Shown: piece by piece, positions 15,162-22,760 of the stretch
Layout of the letters: each line of letters begins with the position of its first letter
Numbering within the stretch: position 1 is the stretch's first letter
Assembly (NCBI GenBank): GCA_018363915.1
Contig: JAGZMY010000007.1
Coordinates: 62,001-126,000 of the forward strand
Direction: 5' to 3'
Origin: Anaerococcus vaginalis
Lineage (GTDB): Bacteria > Bacillota > Clostridia > Tissierellales > Peptoniphilaceae
Length of the DNA: 64,000 bases
Notes under the pieces: generated by a model
What the model was told of the DNA's origin: nothing
Seen by the model: only the letters and a program-made list of their open reading frames with translations
Database searches by the model: none
Program-made: the position numbers and the translations under genes

Positions 15162-16100
15162 ATGGAAGCAAAAAAATTATTAGTATCATCCTCTCCTCAT
15201 ATGAGAAGCGAGAGAACTGTTACTAAAGAAATGTTAGATGTAATAATTGCTCTTATTCCAACAGGACTTGTAGGAATATATTTCTTTGGAATGAAGGCAC
15301 TTATTTTAATGATTGCATCAGTAGCAAGTTGTGTTATTGCAGAATTTATATCTAACAAAGTAATGAAAAGACAATCATCAATAAATGATTTATCAGCTAT
15401 AGTTACAGGTTTACTTTTAGCCTATAATATCCCAGTTACAATGCCAGTTTGGCAAACAGTAATAGGCGCAGCTTTTGCTATAGTTATTTGTAAGCAATTT
15501 TTTGGTGGAATAGGACAAAATATTGTAAACCCAGCTTTAGGAGCAAGAGCATTCTTACTTGCATCTTGGTCAAAAAATATGTCAAATTATGTTGCACCAG
15601 GAAAAGTTTCAGCAGTATCAGCTGCAACAGTTTTATCAGGTGGACAAAAACCAGCTTTATTAGATATGTTTATAGGAAATATGGGTGGATGTATTGGAGA
15701 AGTTTCAACTATCGCTATATTAATTGGAGCAGCATATCTTGTAATTAGAAAAGTTATTTCACTAAGAATACCTGCAGTATACATATTAACAACAGCAATC
15801 CTATTGATGGTATTTAATAAATCTGTTGATGGAATAATCGAACAATTATTATCAGGTGGTCTAATGCTTGGAGCATTTTTCATGGCAACAGACTATACAA
15901 CAAGTCCTGTAACAAAAAAAGGAGAAATAATATTTGCTTTTGGTTGCGGACTTATCACTTCACTAATAAGAGTTTTCGGTGGATACCCAGAAGGTGTTTC
16001 ATATTCAATTTTATTAATGAACTTATTAGTTCCTCTTATAGATAGTAAGACAATGCCTAAGGTATTTGGTGTAGCTAGTAAAGGGGCAAAAGATGAATAA
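15162..16100 (+). CDS. rnfD: Rnf complex subunit D (membrane, FMN-bearing)
   Basis: A 312-residue integral membrane subunit with about nine or ten hydrophobic segments. The 'NPALGARAFLLASW' block is characteristic of RnfD/NqrB. The expected flavinylation region reads 'SAVSAATVLSGG', in which Thr of Ser-Ala-Ala-Thr is the likely FMN attachment residue in place of the more usual Ser-Gly-Ala-Thr. It couples electron flow to ion movement. The next gene starts eight bases before its stop. RBS is GAGGAGA. Confidence 0.95.
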   Translation: MEAKKLLVSSSPHMRSERTVTKEMLDVIIALIPTGLVGIYFFGMKALILMIASVASCVIAEFISNKVMKRQSSINDLSAIVTGLLLAYNIPVTMPVWQTVIGAAFAIVICKQFFGGIGQNIVNPALGARAFLLASWSKNMSNYVAPGKVSAVSAATVLSGGQKPALLDMFIGNMGGCIGEVSTIAILIGAAYLVIRKVISLRIPAVYILTTAILLMVFNKSVDGIIEQLLSGGLMLGAFFMATDYTTSPVTKKGEIIFAFGCGLITSLIRVFGGYPEGVSYSILLMNLLVPLIDSKTMPKVFGVASKGAKDE

Positions 16101-16632
16101 AGCATTAAAATTAGGAATTAAATTATTAATAATTACAGCTGTATCAGCTTTAGTATTGGCCTTTACAAATTCAGTTACAGAACCAATTATAAAAAAAGCT
16201 GAACAAGAAAAATTAAATGAATCATTAAAAATTGCCTTTCCAGAAGGAAAAGACTTTGAAGAAGTTAAGGGAAAATTTCCTGAAGCTGTAAAAGGAGTTT
16301 ATAAAGCTGATGGAGGCAAAGGATATGTGTTTGATGTAAATTCTAAAGGTGGATACGGTGGAGACATCGAATTTATCGTTGGAGTTGATAGTGAAAATAA
16401 ATTAACAGGTTTCAGTCCTTTAAAACATTCAGAATCTGCAGGATTTGGTCTACAAATGGAAGAAGATTGGTTTAAAGAAGGAGTTAAAGGCGTAAGCGTT
16501 GACAAGAAAGTCGGTGCATCAGAAGCCGGATCTGAAAACGAAATTGTAGGAATTTCAGGAGCTACATATTCAACTAATGCTATCCTTAATGGTATAAATA
16601 CTGCTCGTGAAGTATTGAAAGATCTTAAGTAG
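16093..16632 (+). CDS. rnfG: Rnf complex subunit G (covalent FMN protein)
   Basis: A 179-residue subunit with an N-terminal membrane anchor (residues ~7-26) and an extracytoplasmic FMN-binding domain. The covalent flavin motif is visible as 'ISGATYSTNAI', with Thr158 as the attachment residue; this needs the transferase ApbE, which is not encoded in this window. 'HSESAGFGLQM' is the other conserved block. It overlaps rnfD by eight bases. Confidence 0.95.
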   Translation: MNKALKLGIKLLIITAVSALVLAFTNSVTEPIIKKAEQEKLNESLKIAFPEGKDFEEVKGKFPEAVKGVYKADGGKGYVFDVNSKGGYGGDIEFIVGVDSENKLTGFSPLKHSESAGFGLQMEEDWFKEGVKGVSVDKKVGASEAGSENEIVGISGATYSTNAILNGINTAREVLKDLK

Positions 16633-16643
16633 GAGGTAAAGAT

Positions 16644-17309
16644 ATGGAAAGACAAACTGGAAAACCTATAGATGTTCAAAAAGAAAAAGAAAAAAGAAAG
16701 AAAAAATCTGTAAATTTGGGAAAAGTTTTTAAAGACGGAATATTTTCAAATAACCCAGTATTTGTACAAATGGTAGGAATGTGTTCTGTACTTGCTATTT
16801 CATCTTCACTTTCTAATGCGATTGGAATGGGAGCTGCAGTAATTTTTGTACTTACACTTTCAAACTTGGTAATTTCTGTTTTGAGAAATTTTATTCCAGA
16901 TGAAGTAAGAATTCCAGCATTTATAGTTGTAATAGCAAGTTTCGTAACTATGGTTCAAATGATTATAAAAGCATACTTGCCAGCACTTGATCAATCACTT
17001 GGAATTTTTATTCCACTTATAGTTGTAAACTGTATAATTCTTGCAAGAGCAGAAGGATTTGCTTCACAACAAGGTCCTATAGCATCAATTGTTGATGGTA
17101 TTGGTCAAGGTTTAGGTTATACAATAGCAATTTCTATTCTTGCAGCTATTAGAGAATTATTTGGAAATGGTACATTACTAGATAATAGAATAATTCCTGA
17201 AGATTATACAATTGGATTTTTAATTCAACCAGCATCTTCATTTATTATCCTAGGAATCATGTTTGCAGTAGCAGCAGCTATTTCAAACAAGAAGAAAAAT
17301 AATAAGTAG
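16644..17309 (+). CDS. rnfE: Rnf complex subunit E
   Basis: A 221-residue integral membrane protein with six predicted helices, homologous in fold to RnfA ('NPVFVQMVGMCSVLAISSSL', 'LGIFIPLIVVNCIILARAEG'). The cysteines 'GMCSVLA' and 'VNCIILARAE' correspond to the residues thought to hold an intramembrane iron-sulfur cluster shared with RnfA. The first ~30 residues are a lysine-rich cytoplasmic extension. RBS is GTAGGAGGT. Confidence 0.95.
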   Translation: MERQTGKPIDVQKEKEKRKKKSVNLGKVFKDGIFSNNPVFVQMVGMCSVLAISSSLSNAIGMGAAVIFVLTLSNLVISVLRNFIPDEVRIPAFIVVIASFVTMVQMIIKAYLPALDQSLGIFIPLIVVNCIILARAEGFASQQGPIASIVDGIGQGLGYTIAISILAAIRELFGNGTLLDNRIIPEDYTIGFLIQPASSFIILGIMFAVAAAISNKKKNNK

Positions 17310-17317
17310 GAGGAATT

Positions 17318-17893
17318 ATGTCAGAATTATTTTCAATAATTATTGCATCAATATTTGTAAATAATTATGTTTTGGGACAATTTTTAGGAATTTGTCCAAC
17401 ACTTGGTGTAACAAGTAAAGTTGAAACTGCAAAAGGAATGGGAGCTGCAGTAATTTTCGTAGTAACCTTATCTTCAATTATTACTTGGGTTATCCAATAT
17501 TATATATTAGATCCATTAAAAATTGGATATTTACAAACAGTTGTATTTATTTTAGTAATCGCTTCATTAGTGCAAACAGTAGAGATGATTATGAAAAAAT
17601 CAATGCCAAATCTTTATGAGGCTCTTGGTGTTTATCTACCATTAATTACAACTAACTGTATAGTACTTGGTGTGGCTATTAAAAATATAAATGAAAGCTA
17701 TAATTTATTAGAAACAACAATAAATGCAGCAGCTGCTGCAGTAGGTTTCTTAATTGCTTTAGTAATACTTGCTTCTATAAGAGAAAAAATCGAAGATAAC
17801 GACTTGCCAGAAGCTTTCAAGGGTGGACCTATTACTTTGATTACTCTAGGTCTAATGTCAATTGCCTTTATGGGCTTTGCAGGATTAGCATAG
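17318..17893 (+). CDS. rnfA: Rnf complex subunit A
   Basis: A 191-residue integral membrane protein with six helices. 'NNYVLGQFLGICPTLGVTS' and 'LGVYLPLITTNCIVLGVAIK' hold the conserved Cys residues matching those in RnfE. The two subunits form the membrane core of the sodium- or proton-translocating complex. It is separated from rnfE by eight bases and from rnfB by twelve. Confidence 0.95.
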   Translation: MSELFSIIIASIFVNNYVLGQFLGICPTLGVTSKVETAKGMGAAVIFVVTLSSIITWVIQYYILDPLKIGYLQTVVFILVIASLVQTVEMIMKKSMPNLYEALGVYLPLITTNCIVLGVAIKNINESYNLLETTINAAAAAVGFLIALVILASIREKIEDNDLPEAFKGGPITLITLGLMSIAFMGFAGLA

Positions 17894-17905
17894 AGGAGAA
17901 ATGTG

Positions 17906-18703
17906 ATGAATAATATATTAATTCCAACACTTGTATTAGCCATATTAGGATTTGTACTAGCTGGCTTATTAGGTGTTATTAGTAAAAAATTTGAGGTCGA
18001 AACAGACCCAATTGTTGAAAGAGTAAGAGATGCACTTCCTGGAGCAAACTGTGGAGCTTGCGGTTATCCTGGTTGTGATGGTTGTGCAAATGCAATTGCA
18101 AAGGGAGAAGCTCCTGTTTCTGCTTGTGTAATTGGTGGACAATCTGTAACAGATGCAGTTGCAAGTGCTATGGGCGTTGAGTCAGCTGGAGCTGGGGACA
18201 AACAAGTTGCAGTTGTAAAATGTAATGGAACTTGCGAAAATGCAAAAGATTTATACGAATATGCAGGTCTTGAAGATTGTAGAGCACAAATTGCTTTATT
18301 TGGCGGAAAAAAAGCTTGTAATTATGGTTGCCTTGGTTGCGGCTCATGTGTTAAAGCTTGTGAATTTGATGCTATACATATGGTGGATGGAGTAAGTGTT
18401 GTAGATAAGGAAAAATGCGTAGCTTGTGGAGCTTGTGTTAAAACTTGTCCAAAAAATATTATTGAGCTTGTTCCTTATTCACAAAAAGCAATTGTAAAAT
18501 GTTCTTCACACGATAAAGGAAAAGATGTTAGAGGAAATTGTAAAGTTGGATGTATTGGTTGTTCAATTTGTGCAAGAACTTATCCAGAAGGATTTACAAT
18601 GGATAATTTCTTATCAAAAGAAACAATATCTGATAATTTAGATCTAAATCTTTTAAAAGAAGCTGCAGAAAAATGTCCTGCAAAATGTATTGATGTTGAA
18701 TAA
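17906..18703 (+). CDS. rnfB: Rnf complex subunit B (polyferredoxin)
   Basis: A 265-residue subunit taking electrons from ferredoxin. Residues ~3-25 form the membrane anchor. A 4Fe-4S domain follows ('GANCGACGYPGCDGCANAI'), then two ferredoxin-type clusters ('CLGCGSCVKACEFDAIH', 'CVACGACVKTCPKNI') and further Cys-rich segments ('GCIGCSICARTYPEG', 'CPAKCIDVE'). The ATG at 17906 is preferred because AGGAG lies seven bases upstream; a GTG at 17903 would add one residue. Last gene of the operon. Confidence 0.95.
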   Translation: MNNILIPTLVLAILGFVLAGLLGVISKKFEVETDPIVERVRDALPGANCGACGYPGCDGCANAIAKGEAPVSACVIGGQSVTDAVASAMGVESAGAGDKQVAVVKCNGTCENAKDLYEYAGLEDCRAQIALFGGKKACNYGCLGCGSCVKACEFDAIHMVDGVSVVDKEKCVACGACVKTCPKNIIELVPYSQKAIVKCSSHDKGKDVRGNCKVGCIGCSICARTYPEGFTMDNFLSKETISDNLDLNLLKEAAEKCPAKCIDVE

Positions 18704-18721
18704 ATAATAAGATAATGATTT

Positions 18722-18752
18722 GACCATCGAAATAAATCGGTGGTCTTTTTTT
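18722..18752 (+). terminator. rnf operon terminator
   Basis: GACCATCGA and TCGGTGGTC pair over nine positions (one G-U) around a six-base loop, followed by seven T. It lies 18 bases after the rnfB stop. Confidence 0.9.
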
Positions 18753-18768
18753 ATTTGAATTTTTTAAA

Positions 18769-18798
18769 TTGACATCAATCTATTTTAAATGATAAACT
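18769..18798 (+). promoter_or_regulatory. Promoter for the NusG-II / Gx transporter / radC / mre run
   Basis: A perfect TTGACA at 18769-18774 is followed after 18 bases by TAAACT. Expected transcription begins just ahead of AAGAGGTAG and the ATG at 18815. Confidence 0.65.
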
Positions 18799-18814
18799 CT
18801 TATAAGAGGTAGAT

Positions 18815-19204
18815 ATGAAATTAAAAAAAAGAGATATTTTTGTTATTTTATTACTTTTATTATTAAGCTTGAGTATGGCTTTTTTTGTGCAAAAAATTAA
18901 GTCGGGAGAAGATGGAAATTATTTGAGAGTTGAGCTTAATGGGAAAGAATATGGTAAATATCCACTTAATAAAGATAAAAAATTTAAAATTAAAATTGAC
19001 GATGATGAATTTAATATTGTTGAGATAAAAAATGGGCAAGTTAGTATGAAGGAAGCTAATTGTAGAGATTTGCTTTGTACTCACATGCCTAGTATAAAAA
19101 AAGTTGGAGAAACTATAGTTTGCCTTCCTCATAGATTAATTTTAGAAATTGTTTCTGAAAAAGAGGATAGCAATGAGGAAGAAATTGATAAGGTGGTTGG
19201 ATGA
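18815..19204 (+). CDS. NusG domain II-containing protein
   Basis: A 129-residue extracytoplasmic protein with one N-terminal membrane helix (residues ~8-27). The rest matches the NusG domain II family found alone in many clostridia: a small beta fold containing 'VEIKNGQVSMKEANCRDLLC' and a final Cys-containing block 'TIVCLPHRLILEIV'. It is not the transcription factor NusG. The three conserved Cys suggest a redox or metal role outside the membrane. In other anaerobes it commonly sits between Rnf genes and a Gx transporter, as here. It overlaps the next gene by four bases. Confidence 0.88.
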   Translation: MKLKKRDIFVILLLLLLSLSMAFFVQKIKSGEDGNYLRVELNGKEYGKYPLNKDKKFKIKIDDDEFNIVEIKNGQVSMKEANCRDLLCTHMPSIKKVGETIVCLPHRLILEIVSEKEDSNEEEIDKVVG

Positions 19205-19719
19205 ATAATAAAACTTTAAAAGTATATGTAAATTTATCGCTTTTTGTCGCTTTATCTCTTGCTATTTCTTTGATTGAATCTATGGTTCCAATGCCTGTTC
19301 CAATTCCTGGTGCTAGGCTTGGTTTTTCGAATATAATAATATTAGTTGCTATTTATATTTATGATTATAAAAAGGCTTTGGCTGTAAGTATATTGAAATC
19401 TTTTTTGTTGGTTTTGATTACTGGATCAGTAATGAGTTTTTTCTATTCTTTTGTTGGAGCTATTTTTTCTACAACTGCTATGTATTTTTCACTTAAAAAG
19501 GTAGATGATGATTTTTCACTCATTGGAGTAAGTGAAATTGGTGCTTTTTTCCATAATTTAGGTCAAATTATTGTTGCAATATTTTTTATGCAAAATATAA
19601 AGATGTTTTATTATTTTCCAGTTTTAGTTTTTATAGGAATTTTTACTGGATTTTTTGTTGGTTTGAGTTCTAATTTTATAATTGAGCATTTAAAGAAACT
19701 TGGTGTTATAAATGAATAA
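19201..19719 (+). CDS. Gx transporter family protein (heptaprenyl diphosphate synthase component I-like)
   Basis: A 172-residue membrane protein with about five helices. The N-terminal half contains 'SMVPMPVPIPGARLGFSNII', the signature of the family annotated either as Gx transporter or heptaprenyl diphosphate synthase component I. The fold resembles the S-components of energy-coupling transporters, so uptake of a small molecule is more plausible than prenyl synthesis. It starts inside the NusG-II stop (ATGA) and overlaps radC by eight bases. Substrate unknown. Confidence 0.85.
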   Translation: MNNKTLKVYVNLSLFVALSLAISLIESMVPMPVPIPGARLGFSNIIILVAIYIYDYKKALAVSILKSFLLVLITGSVMSFFYSFVGAIFSTTAMYFSLKKVDDDFSLIGVSEIGAFFHNLGQIIVAIFFMQNIKMFYYFPVLVFIGIFTGFFVGLSSNFIIEHLKKLGVINE

Positions 19720-20392
19720 AAAAATCAAAGATTTGGACCTTAGTCAAAGACCAAGGGAGAAGTTGAAAAATGAGGGATACGCAAGTTTGAGTGATGAGGA
19801 ATTGTTAGCAATTCTTATCGAAACTGGCTCTAAGAAGAAAAATGCTATTGAACTTGCTAGGGAAATTTTAAATACTTTTTCTAGCGAGGAGCTTTTGTCT
19901 ATAAGTATTGAGCAATTAAATGGAATTGATGGGATAAAAATTGCCAAGGCTAGTAAAATTATTGCCGCTATCCAGCTTGGTAAAAGACTTACTGAAAAAA
20001 TAATTAATAAAGAAATCACAAGTATTAATTCTTGTGAAGATGTTTTTAATTTGATGAAAAATAAATTTATAGACACAAAAAAAGAACATTTCTATGCTAT
20101 ATTATTAGATACAAAAAATGTGATTATTAGCAAGGAGTTGATTTCTACTGGAGATCTTAACTCTTCTATTGTTAATCCTAGGGAATGTTTTATTTCGGCT
20201 GTAAAAAAGAGTGCAAATTCTGTGATTTTTGTACATAACCACCCAAGTGGAAATCCAAATCCTTCTTGTAATGATAAAGAGATTACTCAAAGATTGGTTA
20301 AAGCAGGAGAAATTTTGGATATAAAAGTATTAGATCATATTATTATTGGCAATAATAAATATTTTAGTTTTAGACAAGAAAATATTATATAG
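19712..20392 (+). CDS. radC: RadC-like JAB domain protein
   Basis: A 226-residue protein. Residues ~1-95 form the UPF0758 N-terminal helix-hairpin-helix region ('RPREKLKNEGYASLSDEELL', 'LNGIDGIKIAKASKI'). Residues ~100-226 form the JAB/MPN metalloprotease-like domain with the metal-binding 'HNHPSGNPNPSCND'. The historic DNA repair role is doubtful and the true function is unknown. It lies directly upstream of mreB, a very common Bacillota arrangement. Confidence 0.95.
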   Translation: MNKKIKDLDLSQRPREKLKNEGYASLSDEELLAILIETGSKKKNAIELAREILNTFSSEELLSISIEQLNGIDGIKIAKASKIIAAIQLGKRLTEKIINKEITSINSCEDVFNLMKNKFIDTKKEHFYAILLDTKNVIISKELISTGDLNSSIVNPRECFISAVKKSANSVIFVHNHPSGNPNPSCNDKEITQRLVKAGEILDIKVLDHIIIGNNKYFSFRQENII

Positions 20393-20401
20393 GAGAATAA
20401 A

Positions 20402-21415
20402 ATGAATTTTAGAATTATGGCAGAAGACCTAGCAATTGATTTGGGTACTAGCTGTATTAAAGTTTTTAAGAAAAATGAAGGGGTTGTAATTTCTGAACCA
20501 TCTGTTTTGGTTCTTGACCACCAAAATAAGGAAATAAAAGCTATTGGTCAACAAGCTAAGGAAATGCTTGGAAAAACTCCTGATGAAATTATAGTACAAA
20601 GACCTATTGAAAAGGGTGTTATATCTGATTTTAATTTAACTGAGGCAATGTTAAATTATTTTTTCCAAAAAATAAATCCGGGTTTTTCGGTTGTTCAACC
20701 AAGGGTTGTTGTTTGTGTTCCTAGCGGTATTACTGACATTGAACAAAGAGCTGTCGAAGATGCTTCTTTGCATGCTGGAAGTAGGGATGTAATAATGGTT
20801 GATGAATCATTAGCGGCTTGTTTTGGAGTTGGACTTACTCCAGAAGATCCAAGAGGTATTTTGACTTTAAATCTTGGGGCTGGAACAAGTGAGATTTGTG
20901 TAATAAGCCTTAATGGAATTGTAGCTAGCAAAACTTTAAAGATGGGCGGAGATGACATCGATAAAAATATCCAAAATTTTTTGAGAGAAAAGAAAAAAAT
21001 CGAAGTAGGTATAAATACAGCAGAGCTTATTAAAAAGGAATTGCTATCACTTAGACTTAAAGATAAGGATATAGGAATGGAAGTTGAAGGTAGAGATGTA
21101 AAAGATGCTCAACCTAAAAGAATAAAAGTTACAAGTGAAGAAATAGCACCTTGCATAAGCGAATTTGCTGATAGCCTAATAGAGATGATTTATTTGGTAA
21201 TGGAAAAAACACCGCCAGAATTATCCAGTGATATTAAAAATGATGGATTTTTAATGACTGGAGGTATGGCAAATGTTAGAGGTCTTCGTGAATATATTGA
21301 AAAAATAATAAATTTAAAGGCGAAAATATCTGACAAACCAGAATTAGATGCTATAAAAGGTGCAGGCTTAATTATGGAAAATCCAGATAGATTTTTAAAA
21401 TATCAAAGTAGGTAA
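20402..21415 (+). CDS. mreB: Rod shape-determining actin homologue MreB
   Basis: A 337-residue actin-fold ATPase that guides the cylindrical wall-synthesis machinery under the membrane. Phosphate-binding blocks are visible: 'AIDLGTSCIKVF' (phosphate 1), 'LTLNLGAGTSEICV' (phosphate 2) and 'GFLMTGGMANVRGL' (adenosine site). The more usual 'DIGGGTTEIAV' is replaced by Asn-Leu-Gly-Ala-Gly-Thr-Ser, so the protein is divergent. ATG 20402 follows AGGAG; a second ATG at 20417 is possible. First gene of mreBCD-pbp2. Its presence suggests a non-spherical growth phase or a retained elongasome. Confidence 0.92.
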   Translation: MNFRIMAEDLAIDLGTSCIKVFKKNEGVVISEPSVLVLDHQNKEIKAIGQQAKEMLGKTPDEIIVQRPIEKGVISDFNLTEAMLNYFFQKINPGFSVVQPRVVVCVPSGITDIEQRAVEDASLHAGSRDVIMVDESLAACFGVGLTPEDPRGILTLNLGAGTSEICVISLNGIVASKTLKMGGDDIDKNIQNFLREKKKIEVGINTAELIKKELLSLRLKDKDIGMEVEGRDVKDAQPKRIKVTSEEIAPCISEFADSLIEMIYLVMEKTPPELSSDIKNDGFLMTGGMANVRGLREYIEKIINLKAKISDKPELDAIKGAGLIMENPDRFLKYQSR

Positions 21416-21417
21416 GT

Positions 21418-22248
21418 ATGGCTTATAGAAGAAAGAAAAAAAACAATAAACATTTTTTTATAACGGTTATTTTGTTAGTATTGTTGATATTTACATCAAG
21501 CCTTACTGATGATTTGGTAGAGGCTGGTAATAATATAACAAATACCATATTTAAACCTGTAAACAAAGCTTCTTATTCAATAACTTCAGAAATAATTAAA
21601 GCTATAGAAGATACAATTGGTTCAAAGCAAACAAGAGCCGAAGTTGAAAAATTAAAGATAGAAAATCAAAATCTTTTAAAAGAAAATGCTAACTTAATGG
21701 AAGTTATTAATAGAAAAGATTTTTTGAAAGCTGAAAATGATGCTATAAAAAATCAAAAATATGAATACGTCAAAGCTCAAGTTATTAATTCTGATGTAAA
21801 AAGCATGCAAGAATCATTTTTTATAGACAAGGGTAAAAAAGACGGAATAAAAGTTAATGATGTAATTTTGCAAGCTATAGGAAATAGCGAATATTCATCT
21901 GCTGTTATAGGAAAAGTTGTTAAGGTAAATTCAACAACAAGTAAGGTTGAAACAATTAAAAATTCATCAAATGACGTTTCGTTTATTAATTCTAGAAGTG
22001 GAGATTATGGGGTTATTGATGATTATAAAAACAAAAAAATTAGTGGATATATGCTAGAAGTGTCTAGTGATGTTAAAAATTCTGATACATTAATTACAAG
22101 TGGAATAGGTGGAGTTTATCCTAAGGGTTTATATTTGGGAGAAATTTCTAATGTAATTATGAGCAAAGATTCACTAAGAAAAAATGTAACAATTGATTCT
22201 CCAGCAGATTTTACCCATCTGTATAGGGTTTTGGTTCTTAGAAAGTAA
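21418..22248 (+). CDS. mreC: Rod shape-determining protein MreC
   Basis: A 276-residue bitopic protein with an Arg/Lys-rich cytoplasmic N-terminus, a membrane helix at ~13-32, a coiled coil at ~65-105 ('VEKLKIENQNLLKENANLME') and two extracytoplasmic beta barrels ('FFIDKGKKDGIKVNDVI', 'SGIGGVYPKGLYLGEI'). It scaffolds MreB, MreD and PBP2 in the elongasome. The ATG follows the mreB stop after two bases. Confidence 0.93.
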   Translation: MAYRRKKKNNKHFFITVILLVLLIFTSSLTDDLVEAGNNITNTIFKPVNKASYSITSEIIKAIEDTIGSKQTRAEVEKLKIENQNLLKENANLMEVINRKDFLKAENDAIKNQKYEYVKAQVINSDVKSMQESFFIDKGKKDGIKVNDVILQAIGNSEYSSAVIGKVVKVNSTTSKVETIKNSSNDVSFINSRSGDYGVIDDYKNKKISGYMLEVSSDVKNSDTLITSGIGGVYPKGLYLGEISNVIMSKDSLRKNVTIDSPADFTHLYRVLVLRK

Positions 22249-22257
22249 GGTGGATAT

Positions 22258-22749
22258 ATGAATAAATTTAAAACATTTTTAATAGCTTTTATTTCTTTTA
22301 TCCTACAAGTTAGCGTCTTTTCTAAGGTGGATATATTTGGAGCAAATATCAATATTATAGTTGCATTTGTAATATGTTTATCCTTAACGCTTGGTTCTAA
22401 AAGTGCTTCTTATACGGGTCTTGTTATTGGTTTGTTGGAAGATCTTATGTTTTCAAAAATAATTGGTGTAAGAGCTTTATCATATTTTTTGATAGGTCAT
22501 GTAGTTGGAGATGAAAAGTTTAGATTTAGTAGCGATAAAAAAACAGGTTTGATTTTAACTTTTGTTTTTACTATTTTAAACTTTTTATTTGTAAGTTTAA
22601 TAACATATATTTTTAATGGGGATATAGTTGTTATTAAAAATTATTTATTTGTACCAATTTTGGTAGAAGCTTTATTGAATACTTTAATGTATTTAATCTA
22701 TCATATAATAATAAAAAAACTAATGTATATTCCAACATATAGGATATAG
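22258..22749 (+). CDS. mreD: Rod shape-determining protein MreD
   Basis: A 163-residue integral membrane protein with five or six helices. Family features are the N-terminal 'ISFILQVSVFSKVDIFGA' helix and the central 'GLVIGLLEDLMFSKIIGVRA' region. It is the membrane partner of MreC and PBP2. Its identity rests on topology and on the invariant mreB-mreC-mreD order, since the family is poorly conserved. Confidence 0.9.
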   Translation: MNKFKTFLIAFISFILQVSVFSKVDIFGANINIIVAFVICLSLTLGSKSASYTGLVIGLLEDLMFSKIIGVRALSYFLIGHVVGDEKFRFSSDKKTGLILTFVFTILNFLFVSLITYIFNGDIVVIKNYLFVPILVEALLNTLMYLIYHIIIKKLMYIPTYRI

Positions 22750-22760
22750 GGGTGTAAGTT

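Noticed and set aside
16299..16679. Minus-strand ORF of 126 residues across rnfG-rnfE
   Set aside because: It is a shadow of strongly supported rnf genes and lacks a promoter or ribosome binding site.
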